Assembly: GCF_030689645.1 (NCBI RefSeq)
Contig: NZ_JAUYFU010000048.1
Location: forward strand, 124,001-188,000
From: Humidesulfovibrio sp.
GTDB taxonomy: Bacteria > Desulfobacterota > Desulfovibrionia > Desulfovibrionales > Desulfovibrionaceae
Length of the DNA stretch: 64,000 nt
Direction of reading: 5' to 3'
Shown: positions 41,368-50,534 of the stretch, piece by piece
How positions within the stretch are numbered: the stretch's first letter is position 1
Layout of the letters: the number at the start of each line of letters is the position of its first letter
The notes under the pieces: model-generated
Databases searched by the model: none
Told to the model about the DNA's origin: nothing
The model's input: only the letters and a program-made list of their open reading frames with translations
Position numbers and translations under genes: made by a program

Positions 41368-42282
41368 TCAGCTTGAGACGAAAATCTGGCGCTCCTGAAT
41401 AAACAGGTCTGGGTGCAGCCCAGACCAGCGCCAAAGCCCCAGGCAGTCGCCGGAAACGGTCACCGCCGCACGGCCCTGCCCTGCCCGCGCAGCCGGAGTC
41501 AGCAGCAGATCGCGCGGAACGGCGTTGAAGGCTGCCCAGGCGTCCTCGTCCGGGGCCTTGCGAGAGCGCTGTCCGGGCATGGCCCCAGCCGCTTCAAGAG
41601 GCAGCGCGCCATAGAGCAACTCAATGTCCTCAACGGGAAAATCAAGGGAGGTATCGCGCCACAAGCCTGCCGCACGCGGGAAGCGCAATGGGATCATGCG
41701 AAGGCAAGAGGCGTCAAGGGCCTCACGGAGGGCTTTCTGAGCAAGCAGTCGACGGAATTCAGTCGTATCAGGATACAAAACCAGCCCAGACTCTCCGGTT
41801 TCCATGCAGCCAGAGGCGCAATCTAGAAGCAGTCGCTGCAACAGCACTGGGCCAAGCGCAGCCAACCGCTCCTGTCCGGAGAGTTCACAGGAAACGAGAA
41901 GCGCATCGGGGACGGAGCTGCGTTTGCCAAGGCGAACGACATGCACCTGCCCAACGCGTGCGCATAGGGCTGGCATCAGGGCCGACAAAAAAAACGCAGG
42001 CGCATCGATGCTGTCGTCGAGGAGCAGCAAGACAAAGGGCACTGGTTCCCTTGAGCACGTGCGCTCCATGAGATCGAACTGATCATTCGATTTTGAAGAT
42101 GCTACCAGTCTTGGCGGGTTTAAGGCGTAGTGCCTGGCAATGACCCCTTTGATTAATGCGCGCCGCTGATCCCCCAGTGCGTTATAAGCCCTGGCGAAGC
42201 GGGTATCGGCAATCAAATGAGGATCAAACCACGCCGGAGAAGACCAAGGGCTGGCCTCATGGCTGGGAATGAATAAATCCAT
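41368..42282 (-). CDS. Hypothetical protein
   Basis: I do not recognise this 304-residue protein. It has no signal peptide. The middle (about 80-170) alternates hydrophobic strands and helices (PFVLLLLDDSIDAPAFFLSA, VHVVRLGKR), suggesting a Rossmann-like fold, and the C-terminus has WRWSGLHPDLFIQERQIF. The vague likeness to histidinol-dehydrogenase-type folds is too weak to name it. It lies between bamD and the EF-G gene in the same direction, 30 bases after bamD. Confidence 0.65.
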   Translation of the reverse strand: MDLFIPSHEASPWSSPAWFDPHLIADTRFARAYNALGDQRRALIKGVIARHYALNPPRLVASSKSNDQFDLMERTCSREPVPFVLLLLDDSIDAPAFFLSALMPALCARVGQVHVVRLGKRSSVPDALLVSCELSGQERLAALGPVLLQRLLLDCASGCMETGESGLVLYPDTTEFRRLLAQKALREALDASCLRMIPLRFPRAAGLWRDTSLDFPVEDIELLYGALPLEAAGAMPGQRSRKAPDEDAWAAFNAVPRDLLLTPAARAGQGRAAVTVSGDCLGLWRWSGLHPDLFIQERQIFVSS

Positions 42283-42312
42283 GCCGCGGCGACTCCTGAT
42301 GCTGAAAGGATG

Positions 42313-43041
42313 CTAGAGCCACTTGAGCAGGCGCTTCCAAGTCCACTGCACCCGCTCGCGCTCCTCTTCGGACAAGACCTTCTGGTACTCAAAGTAGGAG
42401 TATTCCGCGCGTTTCCTCACGTAATCCTTGAACTCAACAACGTCGGCATAGTTCTCAAGGATGAACAGATAGCGATGCCAAGCAGCGCCGAACTGGTTGG
42501 TGCGCCAGAAGAAGTCAGCGACGAAGATCTCATGCTCGCACAGTATCTTGCGGCATTTGTAGATGTTCTGCTTAACAGCCTCGGAAAACTCCGAGTTGGG
42601 GTACGACTCCTCGAGACGGTAGAAGATTTCAAGCGCCTCCTTCACGTTGTCCTGACGCAGATCGATTGTCTTGAACTGGTTCAAGTTGCTCAGGCCCATC
42701 TGAAAAAGCACATAGGGAATTTGCGGGCTGCTGGGATGCAGCGTCTCGAACTCCTTGTATGCGTCCAAGGCCTCAAGGTACTTGGAGTCAAGAAAATAGG
42801 CGTCGCCCAGGGCTATTTCAGCCTTAGGAGTCAACGGACTGAAGGGGTACCTGTCCTTAAGCTTAAGGAAGTTTTCGGATGCCCGCGCATAACGCTTTTC
42901 CTGCATGTAATCCATGCCGGTTTCAAAGAGCTCTTGGGCGGTATCATCCGGGGGCGGCAGGAAATAATAGTCAATGAGGCCGCAAGAAGAAATCAACGGC
43001 AAGAGCAAGAGCAGAAGAACCGCAAGTGGGCGCTTAGGCAT
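42313..43041 (-). CDS. bamD: Outer membrane assembly lipoprotein BamD
   Basis: BamD is the essential lipoprotein partner of BamA in inserting outer membrane proteins. The 242 residues start with a signal peptide and lipobox LISSC (acylated C20), then several TPR helices (ELFETGMDYMQEKRYARASENF, with the YPFSPLTPKAEIALGDAYF block typical of BamD/ComL). It ends in a charged helix. The start overlaps the trxB end by eight bases. BamA is not in the window. Confidence 0.93.
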   Translation of the reverse strand: MPKRPLAVLLLLLLPLISSCGLIDYYFLPPPDDTAQELFETGMDYMQEKRYARASENFLKLKDRYPFSPLTPKAEIALGDAYFLDSKYLEALDAYKEFETLHPSSPQIPYVLFQMGLSNLNQFKTIDLRQDNVKEALEIFYRLEESYPNSEFSEAVKQNIYKCRKILCEHEIFVADFFWRTNQFGAAWHRYLFILENYADVVEFKDYVRKRAEYSYFEYQKVLSEEERERVQWTWKRLLKWL

Positions 43042-43963
43042 TCAGGTTTTCCAGGTAGGCGTGGGCCGCAGTGGCCGCAGTGGCGCCATCGCCCACCGCA
43101 GTGGCCACCTGACGGCAGTTTTTGCTGCGCACATCTCCCGCCGCAAAGAAGCCCGGCAGGTTGGTGCGCATTTCACAATCCGTGATGACAAAACCGGCCT
43201 TGTCACGCGTAAGATCCGCCGGGACGAAGGAAGCCACTGGCTCAAACCCGACGAAAACAAAAACACCGTCTACGGGCAGTTCCCGCTTCTCGCCAGTCTT
43301 GACGTCGGTCAAAGCCACGGCTGTCACCCCCTTGAAGGGGTCGCCCTTGATTTCATCCACGATGGTGCTGCGCAGAATGCTGATCTTGGGGTTGATCTCG
43401 CACTTATCCTGATAGCACTTGTTGCCGCGAAACTCGTCGCGACGGTGGATGAGGTAGATCTTCTCAACCAGTCGCGCCAAGTACAAGGACTCTTCAAGGG
43501 CGGAATTTCCGCCGCCGATGACGGCCACGGTTTTGCCTTTGAAGAAATTGCCGTCGCACAGGGCGCAGTAGGAAACGCCTCGGCCAAGGTACTTCTCTTC
43601 GCCTGGCGTGCCCACGCGCTTGTAACGAGCCCCGGTGCACAAAACCACCGATTTGGAGAACAGAGTATCATCACCCACCTGGATGACATACCCGCCGTCC
43701 TGGGCGGTGATGGTGCGCACCTCGTCGGAATGGCGTGCAAACTCGTAGCCCGAGAGGTGTTCAACGAACTTATCCACAAGCTCATAGCCTTTCACGGGTT
43801 TTGGGAAACCAGGATAGTTCTCGATTTCCTCAGTCATGAGCACCTGACCGCCAGGAGAAAGCTTCTCCAGGAGGGCGACGTTCACGCCGGCGCGCACGAG
43901 ATACAGGGCGGCGGTGAGCCCGGCAGGCCCACCGCCAATAACGACAGCGTCGTAAGTTTTCAT
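43034..43963 (-). CDS. trxB: Thioredoxin reductase
   Basis: TrxB reduces thioredoxin with NADPH through FAD. The 309 residues have the FAD motif GGGPAGLTAAL (10-20), the redox pair C133 and C136 in YCALCDG, the NADPH motif GGGNSALEE and the C-terminal FFAAGDVRSK block. The usual CATC motif is CALC here, a mild change. The gene follows trxA after nine bases, so the reductase and its substrate are coexpressed. Confidence 0.97.
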   Translation of the reverse strand: MKTYDAVVIGGGPAGLTAALYLVRAGVNVALLEKLSPGGQVLMTEEIENYPGFPKPVKGYELVDKFVEHLSGYEFARHSDEVRTITAQDGGYVIQVGDDTLFSKSVVLCTGARYKRVGTPGEEKYLGRGVSYCALCDGNFFKGKTVAVIGGGNSALEESLYLARLVEKIYLIHRRDEFRGNKCYQDKCEINPKISILRSTIVDEIKGDPFKGVTAVALTDVKTGEKRELPVDGVFVFVGFEPVASFVPADLTRDKAGFVITDCEMRTNLPGFFAAGDVRSKNCRQVATAVGDGATAATAAHAYLENLNA

Positions 43964-43972
43964 GGGGTCACA

Positions 43973-44290
43973 CTACGCCTTTTTGGCGATCATATCCTTG
44001 ATGCTGCTCTTGGAAACGGCACCTGTGGACTGGTCAACCACTTCGCCGTCCTTGAACATGATCAGGGTGGGAATGGCACGGATGCCAAAACGGCTCGGGC
44101 TGGCGGAGTTCTCGTCAACATTCATCTTGCAGATCTTGACCTTGCCTTCGAACTCGACGGCCAGCTCATCAATGATCGGGCCCATGGCGCGACAAGGGCC
44201 GCACCAGGGAGCCCAGAAATCGACAAGAACGGGCACCGGGCTTTTGAGAACTTCCTGCTCGAAATTGCCGTCAGTCACCTGAATAGCCAT
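43973..44290 (-). CDS. trxA: Thioredoxin
   Basis: This 105-residue classical thioredoxin has C30 and C33 in WAPWCGPC and the cis-proline block RAIPTLIMFKDGE. It donates electrons to ribonucleotide reductase and other enzymes and is reduced by TrxB next door. AAGGAGAGA stands before the ATG. It lies 90 bases downstream of tsaD, where a separate promoter is possible, though I find no convincing hexamers. Confidence 0.97.
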   Translation of the reverse strand: MAIQVTDGNFEQEVLKSPVPVLVDFWAPWCGPCRAMGPIIDELAVEFEGKVKICKMNVDENSASPSRFGIRAIPTLIMFKDGEVVDQSTGAVSKSSIKDMIAKKA

Positions 44291-44380
44291 ATTCTCTCCT
44301 TCGGCTCGGTAGTGTCTTATTTTTCAACTCAGTTTCAGCGGACAGGCCAGAAATCCAGGCCATGCCGCATTCTTATGAAA

Positions 44381-45511
44381 CTAGTTCTCCGCCCTTGTTC
44401 TGTCAAGCCGCAACCCTTCGGCATTGGGCGTTATCCGGTGCCAGTCCCGAGGAACGGCGCGACCACGCGGAACAGATTCCAGTCCCAGGTCATGACGATA
44501 TCCGGCCAACAGGGCCAAGGCCCCTGCATGGGCGATCATGGCCGCGTTGTCGGTGCACAGGGCAGGCCTGGGTATGCAAGCCGCAAGGCCGTGCATTCCT
44601 GCCACTTGGGCCATGGCTGCGCGCACATGGGAATTTGCGGCGACACCCCCGGCCACAACCAGGGACCTGAGCCCTTCTTCACGGCCCAGGGCACGCTCTA
44701 CTTTGATGCGCAAGGTCTCGGCCACCGCTCGGTTAAAAGAAGCCGCCACCAGGGCCAGCTCCTGCGGGTGTGCGGCCAAGGCCAGGGCTCCGCCGTTGCG
44801 CAAGGCGTCGGCTTCGGGCATTGCGGCATAGGGGAGGTGCGGGCGTTTGGACAGATACTCCGCAACAGCAGTCTTAAGGCCGCTGAAGCTGAAATCTAGA
44901 TTGTCGTTGTGAACATAGGCAAGGGGGAACAGAGTCTTATCCGGCTCAACGCCCTGGCTCAAGTCGTCAAGGTACCGGCCGCCAGGATAGGGAAGATTGA
45001 GGAGCTTGGCCACCTTGTCAAAAGCCTCGCCTGCGGCGTCATCCAGCGTGCGGCCCAGAAGCCGGAATTCCGTGGGAGAATCCATGCGGTAGATGTGCGT
45101 GTGACCGCCAGAAACAAGCAGTCCAAGCGCCGGAAAGCGCAATTCGTCTTCAAGTCCTGGGGCCAGCAAATGAGCATGCAGATGGTCGACGCCGATAAGC
45201 GCCGCTCCCGTCGCCAAGCACAGCCCCTTGGCAAAGCTCATGCCCACCAGCAGACTGCCGAGCAAGCCTGGCCCGCGCGCAACGGCCACAGCGTCGATAT
45301 CCTGAGCGGTCACAGCGGCTTTGGCCAGCAAGTCGGCAAAAAGGATGGGCAGCATCCGCTGGTGCTCACGGGAGGCGATCTCCGGCACCACGCCCCCGAA
45401 CACCGCGTGAATGTCCGTCTGAGAGGCCAGGGACTCGGCCAGAAAACAGCCGTCACGCACAAGTGCGACGCCGGTCTCGTCGCAGGAGGTCTCGACGCCG
45501 AGAACCAGCAC
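44381..45511 (-). CDS. tsaD: tRNA threonylcarbamoyladenosine transferase TsaD
   Basis: TsaD, with TsaB and TsaE, attaches threonylcarbamoyl to A37 of tRNAs that read ANN codons. The ASKHA-fold blocks LGVETSCDETG, the metal-binding His pair in HLHAH, SGGHTHIY and AGGVAANSHVR are present. I chose GTG 45511 (376 residues), four bases downstream of the fbp stop with AAGG ahead; a longer start would overlap fbp. The C-terminus extends slightly beyond the usual family end. Confidence 0.96.
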   Translation of the reverse strand: MLVLGVETSCDETGVALVRDGCFLAESLASQTDIHAVFGGVVPEIASREHQRMLPILFADLLAKAAVTAQDIDAVAVARGPGLLGSLLVGMSFAKGLCLATGAALIGVDHLHAHLLAPGLEDELRFPALGLLVSGGHTHIYRMDSPTEFRLLGRTLDDAAGEAFDKVAKLLNLPYPGGRYLDDLSQGVEPDKTLFPLAYVHNDNLDFSFSGLKTAVAEYLSKRPHLPYAAMPEADALRNGGALALAAHPQELALVAASFNRAVAETLRIKVERALGREEGLRSLVVAGGVAANSHVRAAMAQVAGMHGLAACIPRPALCTDNAAMIAHAGALALLAGYRHDLGLESVPRGRAVPRDWHRITPNAEGLRLDRTRAEN

Positions 45512-45515
45512 GGCC

Positions 45516-46535
45516 TTACGCCTGCTGGGCCGCAGTGTAAATTTCCTGCACCTTTTCCACATCCTGCTTGGAGCCCACAAAAAGAGGAACACGCTGGTGC
45601 AGATGCTCAGGCACTATATCCAGGATACGCCGGATCCCGTCAGTGGCGGAACCGCCCGCCTGCTCCACAATGAAGGCCATGGGCGCGGCCTCGCACATGA
45701 GGCGCAGCTTGCCTCCAGGATGACTGGGGTCGCGGTTGTCGGAGGGATACATGAAGATGCCGCCGTAGACGAGGTTGCGGTGAAAATCGGACACCAGCGA
45801 CCCAATGTAACGCAAGCTGTAAGGTTTCTTGCGGGTCATGCTTGCGGCCTTGAAGTGCGCGAGTATGTCCAGCGTGGGTTTGTCCCAGTAGTGGTAGTAG
45901 CCCTCGTTCACCGAATAGATGTTGCCCTGCTCCGGTATGCGCATGTTCGGATGCGAGAGCAGGAACTCGCCCACGCTAGGGTCGAGGGTGAAACCGTTCA
46001 CGCCATCGCCGGTGGTGAAGACCATCATGCACGACGAGCCGTAAAGGATGTAACCGGCAGCAACCTGCTCCGCGCCCCTTTGAAGGTAGTCGCTTGCAAG
46101 CAGTCGGGAATCGCTAGGGCTTTTGCGACGATAGATGGAAAAAATGGTGCCGATGCTCACATTAACGTCAATGTTGGATGAGCCGTCCAGCGGATCAAAG
46201 ATGACGAAGTAGTCGCCCGTGGGCAACCCGTCGGGAATCTCGATGATGTCGGCATTTTCCTCGGATGCCATCGCGCAAAGCGCACCGCATCTTGAAAGCC
46301 TGTGGATGAGCACTCTGTTGGCGAATTCGTCCAACTTCTTGACCTCTTCGCCCTGAACATTGACATCCCCGGTGAAGCCCAGCACATCAACAAGCCCTGC
46401 CTTGCTCACCTCGCGGTGAATGATCTTGGCCGAAAGGATGAGCTCGTTGAACAGGCGCGTGAAGCGGCCGGTAGCCATGGGAACCTGCTTCTGGTGCAGG
46501 AGCAGGTGTTCGGTGACGGTGATCTGCTGGGACAT
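45516..46535 (-). CDS. fbp: Class I fructose-1,6-bisphosphatase
   Basis: Fbp makes fructose-6-phosphate in gluconeogenesis. The 339 residues show the metal site in [12 protein letters not shown], an ASEENADI loop, the substrate-binding [16 protein letters not shown] and GGIFMYP blocks, and the C-terminal GGSATDG. AGGA stands before the ATG at 46535. The neighbours are a lipoprotein gene upstream and tsaD downstream; neither explains its role beyond cotranscription. Confidence 0.97.
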   Translation of the reverse strand: MSQQITVTEHLLLHQKQVPMATGRFTRLFNELILSAKIIHREVSKAGLVDVLGFTGDVNVQGEEVKKLDEFANRVLIHRLSRCGALCAMASEENADIIEIPDGLPTGDYFVIFDPLDGSSNIDVNVSIGTIFSIYRRKSPSDSRLLASDYLQRGAEQVAAGYILYGSSCMMVFTTGDGVNGFTLDPSVGEFLLSHPNMRIPEQGNIYSVNEGYYHYWDKPTLDILAHFKAASMTRKKPYSLRYIGSLVSDFHRNLVYGGIFMYPSDNRDPSHPGGKLRLMCEAAPMAFIVEQAGGSATDGIRRILDIVPEHLHQRVPLFVGSKQDVEKVQEIYTAAQQA

Positions 46536-46574
46536 GAGGAATCCTCCGCAAGCGTGTCGACGCCGCAGTCCGTT

Positions 46575-47450
46575 TTACCAGTTTCCGCCGAAGAACGGCA
46601 CAGCGAAGCCTTTGTCCTCAAAGGTGGCGTTGGCGCTCTCCGTGGCATAGACGAAAAGATCGCGTCCGATGAACCGGGCGAGCCATGTATACTGCTTGTC
46701 ACCAGCCGTCACAGTGCCCTGGATCCTCTCCTTCATAATTTCCAGCCAAGGGAGCTTGACCAGCTCCTGCGCGCCATCGGGAACGGTCTCCCCAGCCACC
46801 CAAAGCTTCTGTGCGCGAGGATCGACGATGACGAGCTCTTCAGGGTTCGGACAAAAGGTGAATAGCACGCGAGGATCAAAGCTCACCACATGAAGCCCTT
46901 TGAATTCCGACCCCTCGAAGTTTGGGGTTCCGAAGTACAGCTCAGGCCCGAGTGGGGTATAGTCCACCACAGTCTTCACCAGGGTTTCACGCCAGATTGA
47001 CTCAAAAACGAGGGGTTCGGAGAAGCGCTTCAAGGGAACAGGCGGCTTGCGGGTCAGGATGTCGCCCTTTTCGTCGGCAATGATGACACCGTCAACCCAG
47101 GGGAAACGAAGCAGAAGCGCACTGACCCATTCGTCGCTCGGACGGTAGTCGATGCTGGACACGTAACGGGTAAGGGACATGACCTTGGCGTCCACAGGCG
47201 AAAACAGAAGCGCCAGCTTTTCCTGGTTGGGGTTGTCCCACTTGTAGCGGTTAACATCGACGCGCGGCGCGGGATTTATGAGATCCCTAGTGTCGCGCAT
47301 GGTGGACCGCACGGTGCTGGCGCTGTTGTCCCAGGAAGGGCCAAGGGCTCCGCAGCCAGCGATGACGGCAAAAGCGAGAAAGGACAGACAAAAAAGGCCG
47401 GGGCGACGCAGAGCGCACCACGGTCGGCGGAGGAAAATACGTGTGAACAT
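46575..47450 (-). CDS. Putative lipoprotein of unknown function
   Basis: The 291-residue protein has a signal sequence ending in lipobox VIAGC (acylated C33) and so is probably anchored in a membrane facing the periplasm. The following domain (about 75-285) has mixed beta strands, such as WVDGVIIADEKGDIL and GLHVVSFDPRVLF. This is reminiscent of a sensory PAS/Cache-like fold, but I cannot assign it. It lies between a TPR protein and fbp, 39 bases before fbp. Confidence 0.7.
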   Translation of the reverse strand: MFTRIFLRRPWCALRRPGLFCLSFLAFAVIAGCGALGPSWDNSASTVRSTMRDTRDLINPAPRVDVNRYKWDNPNQEKLALLFSPVDAKVMSLTRYVSSIDYRPSDEWVSALLLRFPWVDGVIIADEKGDILTRKPPVPLKRFSEPLVFESIWRETLVKTVVDYTPLGPELYFGTPNFEGSEFKGLHVVSFDPRVLFTFCPNPEELVIVDPRAQKLWVAGETVPDGAQELVKLPWLEIMKERIQGTVTAGDKQYTWLARFIGRDLFVYATESANATFEDKGFAVPFFGGNW

Positions 47451-47473
47451 CGTTGGGTGTCCTCGATCCGATG

Positions 47474-48316
47474 TCAGGCCTGGATGCGGGATTCGAGGCG
47501 TGCCGCCAGGGCTTCCAGGGTGCTCATAAGACGGTTCTTGGCGTGCTTGCCGAAGGGGTCCTCGCCCGGCGCAACATGCGGCGCTGCGGCCACAGCAGGT
47601 GCTGCGGTCAGATTGGCTTCCAGGGTTTTTATGCGGCTGGACAGATCAGTCTTCTCGCGTTCGTCAAGGGCGCGTCCCCAGAGCTCACGATATATTCCAA
47701 GAGCTGCGCCAAAGTCTCCCTGCGAAGCAAGCAGTTCGGCCATGGTGCGGGTGCGATAGCTACCCGCATCCGGCGCTGGTCCCTCATAGGGGGCGTCGGC
47801 GCCGTCAGACGCCTTCGAAACCTGTGCAGGAACATCAGCCATGAGCGGCGCGGCGCGATCCTGAGAATGTTCGCGCACTTTTCGGGCGCTGGCCTTCAGC
47901 GGGCCGATGAGCCGCTCAGTGAGGGAGTTCAAGCCCTCGATGACGACGTCGGTCCACTTAACTGGACGATCTGTAAAATGCGAGGCCACGAGCATCAAAA
48001 ACACGGCGAAGTCCCGGTCCTTGTCCGAGGTCTGGTGCGCCCACAACGACCAAAAGGCCGGATAGCGCTCCAAAGGCTTTATAACGGCCTGAAGCTGCTC
48101 CTGGGCTTCTTCAATCCGCTCCAGGCGCGTAAGCACCTGGATAAGCAGCAACCGGGCCTCCATGGAGTCCGGGTGGCGGTCAAGCCCTTGCCTCAGGGTC
48201 TTTTCCGCATCCTCCAACTGCCCGAACTCGACAAAGAGCTTGGCCAGTGGGAAAAAAATACGCGACCCTGGCTCAAGAGCCAGAACCTCTTGGTACCATT
48301 CAATCTTTCTTCTCAT
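47474..48316 (-). CDS. TPR-repeat protein
   Basis: The 280-residue protein begins with tetratricopeptide-like helices (about 1-90, with GSRIFFPLAKLFVEFGQLEDAEKTL and the DRHPDSMEARL repeat). A middle Ala/Pro-rich linker (about 160-200) follows, then another TPR unit (MAELLASQGDFGAALGIYRELW, about 205-228). It has no signal peptide, so it is probably cytoplasmic. The start overlaps the ftsB end by 17 bases. Its partner is unknown; the neighbouring lipoprotein and FtsB suggest an envelope-related scaffold, which is inference. Confidence 0.75.
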   Translation of the reverse strand: MRRKIEWYQEVLALEPGSRIFFPLAKLFVEFGQLEDAEKTLRQGLDRHPDSMEARLLLIQVLTRLERIEEAQEQLQAVIKPLERYPAFWSLWAHQTSDKDRDFAVFLMLVASHFTDRPVKWTDVVIEGLNSLTERLIGPLKASARKVREHSQDRAAPLMADVPAQVSKASDGADAPYEGPAPDAGSYRTRTMAELLASQGDFGAALGIYRELWGRALDEREKTDLSSRIKTLEANLTAAPAVAAAPHVAPGEDPFGKHAKNRLMSTLEALAARLESRIQA

Positions 48317-48620
48317 CGTCCACGGCCCCCTGGGCTACGTCGGTCCTATCGGAGAAGATATACAAAACCTCATTTTCCTTAACGTAATTCATGCGATCCC
48401 GAATGACCATCTCCTGGTAGGCGCGGTCCATTTTAAGCCTGCGGATCTCGTTGCTGAGGTCAAGGCTTCTTGTGTCTACATCGCGCAACTGGTTTTCAAG
48501 CTTAACAGAGCGGTTGCGCATGTTCATGTAGGCAATGACGCCGTGATCGCTCCAGATGAGGCGAAACAACAGAACAACATTGACCGCAATCAGTACGCCT
48601 AGCAGAATACGCCGGGCCAT
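48300..48620 (-). CDS. ftsB: FtsB-like septum formation initiator
   Basis: The 106-residue protein has one N-terminal membrane helix (about 5-22), then a coiled coil (about 35-75, with VKLENQLRDVDTRSLDLSNEIRRLK) and an ENEVLYIF end, the layout of FtsB/DivIC. FtsB joins FtsL and FtsQ in the divisome. Short coiled-coil proteins are easy to confuse, so the call is moderately firm. It lies near pgsA and a small unknown gene, and overlaps the TPR gene by 17 bases. Confidence 0.82.
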   Translation of the reverse strand: MARRILLGVLIAVNVVLLFRLIWSDHGVIAYMNMRNRSVKLENQLRDVDTRSLDLSNEIRRLKMDRAYQEMVIRDRMNYVKENEVLYIFSDRTDVAQGAVDDEKKD

Positions 48621-48629
48621 GGCTCCGTC

Positions 48630-48905
48630 TCACTGCAGGCGCGGCGCAAGGGGCCTGCCGGGACGAATCTTTGCTAATGGCGCGCGCAGCTCTTCAAGAA
48701 AATTGGCCGTAGCCGTCTCCACACGTTCCACGTCTTCCTCATTCAAGGTCACGGAGTCGATCCGCTGCAAAAAGTCCTTGAGCACATCGAACTCCTCAAG
48801 CAGACTCTTGCCCAACTCTATCTTTTCCAGTTCCGGCTCAAGCTCCAGAATTGTCTCAAGACAGTTGGATATGCGGGCCATATGGCTATTGTGCGGCCTG
48901 TTCAT
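48630..48905 (-). CDS. Small hypothetical protein
   Basis: I do not recognise this 91-residue protein. I chose ATG 48905 because CCGGAG stands seven bases before it; the frame is open further upstream but overlaps pgsA and is rich in Trp and Cys, unlike a real protein. It is predicted helical and acidic in the middle (ILELEPELEKIELGKSLLEEF), with a helix pair separated by a turn, possibly a coiled-coil partner. It is nine bases upstream of ftsB and 43 bases downstream of pgsA. Confidence 0.65.
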   Translation of the reverse strand: MNRPHNSHMARISNCLETILELEPELEKIELGKSLLEEFDVLKDFLQRIDSVTLNEEDVERVETATANFLEELRAPLAKIRPGRPLAPRLQ

Positions 48906-48948
48906 CACTCTGCTCCGGAAACCCGCTCCCACGCGCATGATTGCGTGG

Positions 48949-49509
48949 TCATTCAGCTTGTAACCAGTTTTTATAGAAATTGTACAGATAATTCCCACCA
49001 GAAAAAACCGTAAGCGCCAGGGCCACATACAACACGACTGTTCCGATGAGCGCCACATCCAGACCCAATATTGGATAATGCGCCAAAAGCGGCACCAGTG
49101 CAAGGCTCTGTGCAATGGTTTTCATCTTCCCGAAGTGGTCAGCCGCGATGACAACGCCTTTGTCCGCTGCAACGCCACGCATTCCGGTGACGGCAAGTTC
49201 ACGGCAGATAATGACCACGACAATCCAGCCAGCCACCCAGCCCAACTCCACAAGCATGATTAAAACCGAACTGATGAGAAGCTTGTCAGCCAAGGGGTCA
49301 AGGAACTTGCCAAGGTTGGTGATGAGGTTCTGCCTGCGGGCGATATATCCGTCAGCCATGTCCGTGAGCGAGGCCAGCGCGAACACACCAGCGGACACGT
49401 ACGCCAAGAGAACGGTCTGAAACGCCTGCTCCAGATAGAGAAGCACGACGATGACCGGCACCGCGAATACGCGCGCCAGGGTGAGCATGTTGGCCAAATT
49501 CAAGGTCAT
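48949..49509 (-). CDS. pgsA: CDP-diacylglycerol-glycerol-3-phosphate 3-phosphatidyltransferase
   Basis: PgsA makes phosphatidylglycerol phosphate. The 186-residue integral membrane enzyme carries the CDP-alcohol phosphotransferase motif D-G-x2-A-R-x8-G-x3-D-x3-D in MADGYIARRQ through LDPLADK. Membrane helices precede and follow the motif. Length and motif agree with PgsA rather than phosphatidylserine synthase. It is 18 bases downstream of mrp in the same direction. Confidence 0.94.
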   Translation of the reverse strand: MTLNLANMLTLARVFAVPVIVVLLYLEQAFQTVLLAYVSAGVFALASLTDMADGYIARRQNLITNLGKFLDPLADKLLISSVLIMLVELGWVAGWIVVVIICRELAVTGMRGVAADKGVVIAADHFGKMKTIAQSLALVPLLAHYPILGLDVALIGTVVLYVALALTVFSGGNYLYNFYKNWLQAE

Positions 49510-49527
49510 AAGCGTACTATCCCCAGC

Positions 49528-50412
49528 CTATCTGTGAACGGTGGAGGCGGCCTCCAGGCTTGTTTGGGCGGCCAAGGCAACGCGCTCGCCAAGGGCCAAA
49601 AGCGCCGCTTTCGCAGGGCAGTCTCCTTCCATAAGCACCACAGGGGTGCCAAGGTCGCCCGCCACAACTGAAGTGGGGTCCAGGGGAATGGCTCCCAAGA
49701 ACTCCAGGCCGTACTGCTCGGCCAGGGCCTTTCCGCCCCCCCTCTTGAACAAGTCGATGGACAAGCCGCAATGCGGGCAGGCCAAGCCGCTCATATTCTC
49801 AACAACTCCAAGAATATTGGCCTGGGCGTACTGTAGAAAGTTTATCGCCTTGCGCACATCGGCCAAAGAAACCTCTTGCGGGGTGGTGACCACTACCGCC
49901 AAAGCCTCTGGTATAAGCTTCAGCACGGTCATGGGCTCATCGCCGGTACCCGGAGGCGAGTCGATGACGAGAAAATCCAGTTCGCCCCACTGCACATCGG
50001 AGATAAACTGGCGGATGGCCGAGGTCTTCATGGGGCCACGCCAAAGCACAGCCTGGTCAGGATCGAGCAGCAGGGACTCCATGGAGACGACATGCAGATT
50101 ATCGTTATATTTCTTTGGCTTCACCAAGCTGCCCCGGTCCGGCTCAAGCTGACCGGTAAGCCCCAGCAAACGCGGCACACTGGGGCCGTGGATATCCACG
50201 TCCATGAGGCCGACCTTGTAGCCGCGTGCAGCCAAGGCTGCTGCAATATTGACGGACACGGAGCTCTTGCCCACGCCGCCCTTGCCGCTCATGACGAACA
50301 GTTTGTAGCGGATGCGCTCCAGGGTCATGGCAATGAGCTGGTCTTGCAAGGCCATCTTGGCGTTGGCATCGCCCGAGGAAGAGGGGCAGGAGCCTCCAGA
50401 ACATGAACTCAC
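49528..50412 (-). CDS. Mrp/ApbC-family iron-sulfur carrier ATPase
   Basis: The 294-residue P-loop NTPase has SGKGGVGKS at about 42-50, the MDVDIHGPSVPRLLG block and DSPPGTGDEP, all typical of Mrp/ApbC/Nbp35 proteins that carry [4Fe-4S] clusters. A CPHC pair after the Walker domains (near ENMSGLACPHCG) is the cluster-binding site. The N-terminus also holds two cysteines (SSCSGGSC), which could bind a second cluster as in Nbp35. There is no DUF59 domain. It lies between pcm and pgsA. Confidence 0.93.
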   Translation of the reverse strand: MSSCSGGSCPSSSGDANAKMALQDQLIAMTLERIRYKLFVMSGKGGVGKSSVSVNIAAALAARGYKVGLMDVDIHGPSVPRLLGLTGQLEPDRGSLVKPKKYNDNLHVVSMESLLLDPDQAVLWRGPMKTSAIRQFISDVQWGELDFLVIDSPPGTGDEPMTVLKLIPEALAVVVTTPQEVSLADVRKAINFLQYAQANILGVVENMSGLACPHCGLSIDLFKRGGGKALAEQYGLEFLGAIPLDPTSVVAGDLGTPVVLMEGDCPAKAALLALGERVALAAQTSLEAASTVHR

Positions 50413-50534
50413 GTTGCACTCTCCATTGTCTTGGGATCACGGCGGGAGCCGTTAAAAGAGAATTATGGCCGATTTTGGCCTGCGTGTAAATCTCGGAAAG
50501 AGGGTTGAGGTCAGGGGGAGATGCAGTGCGGGCA

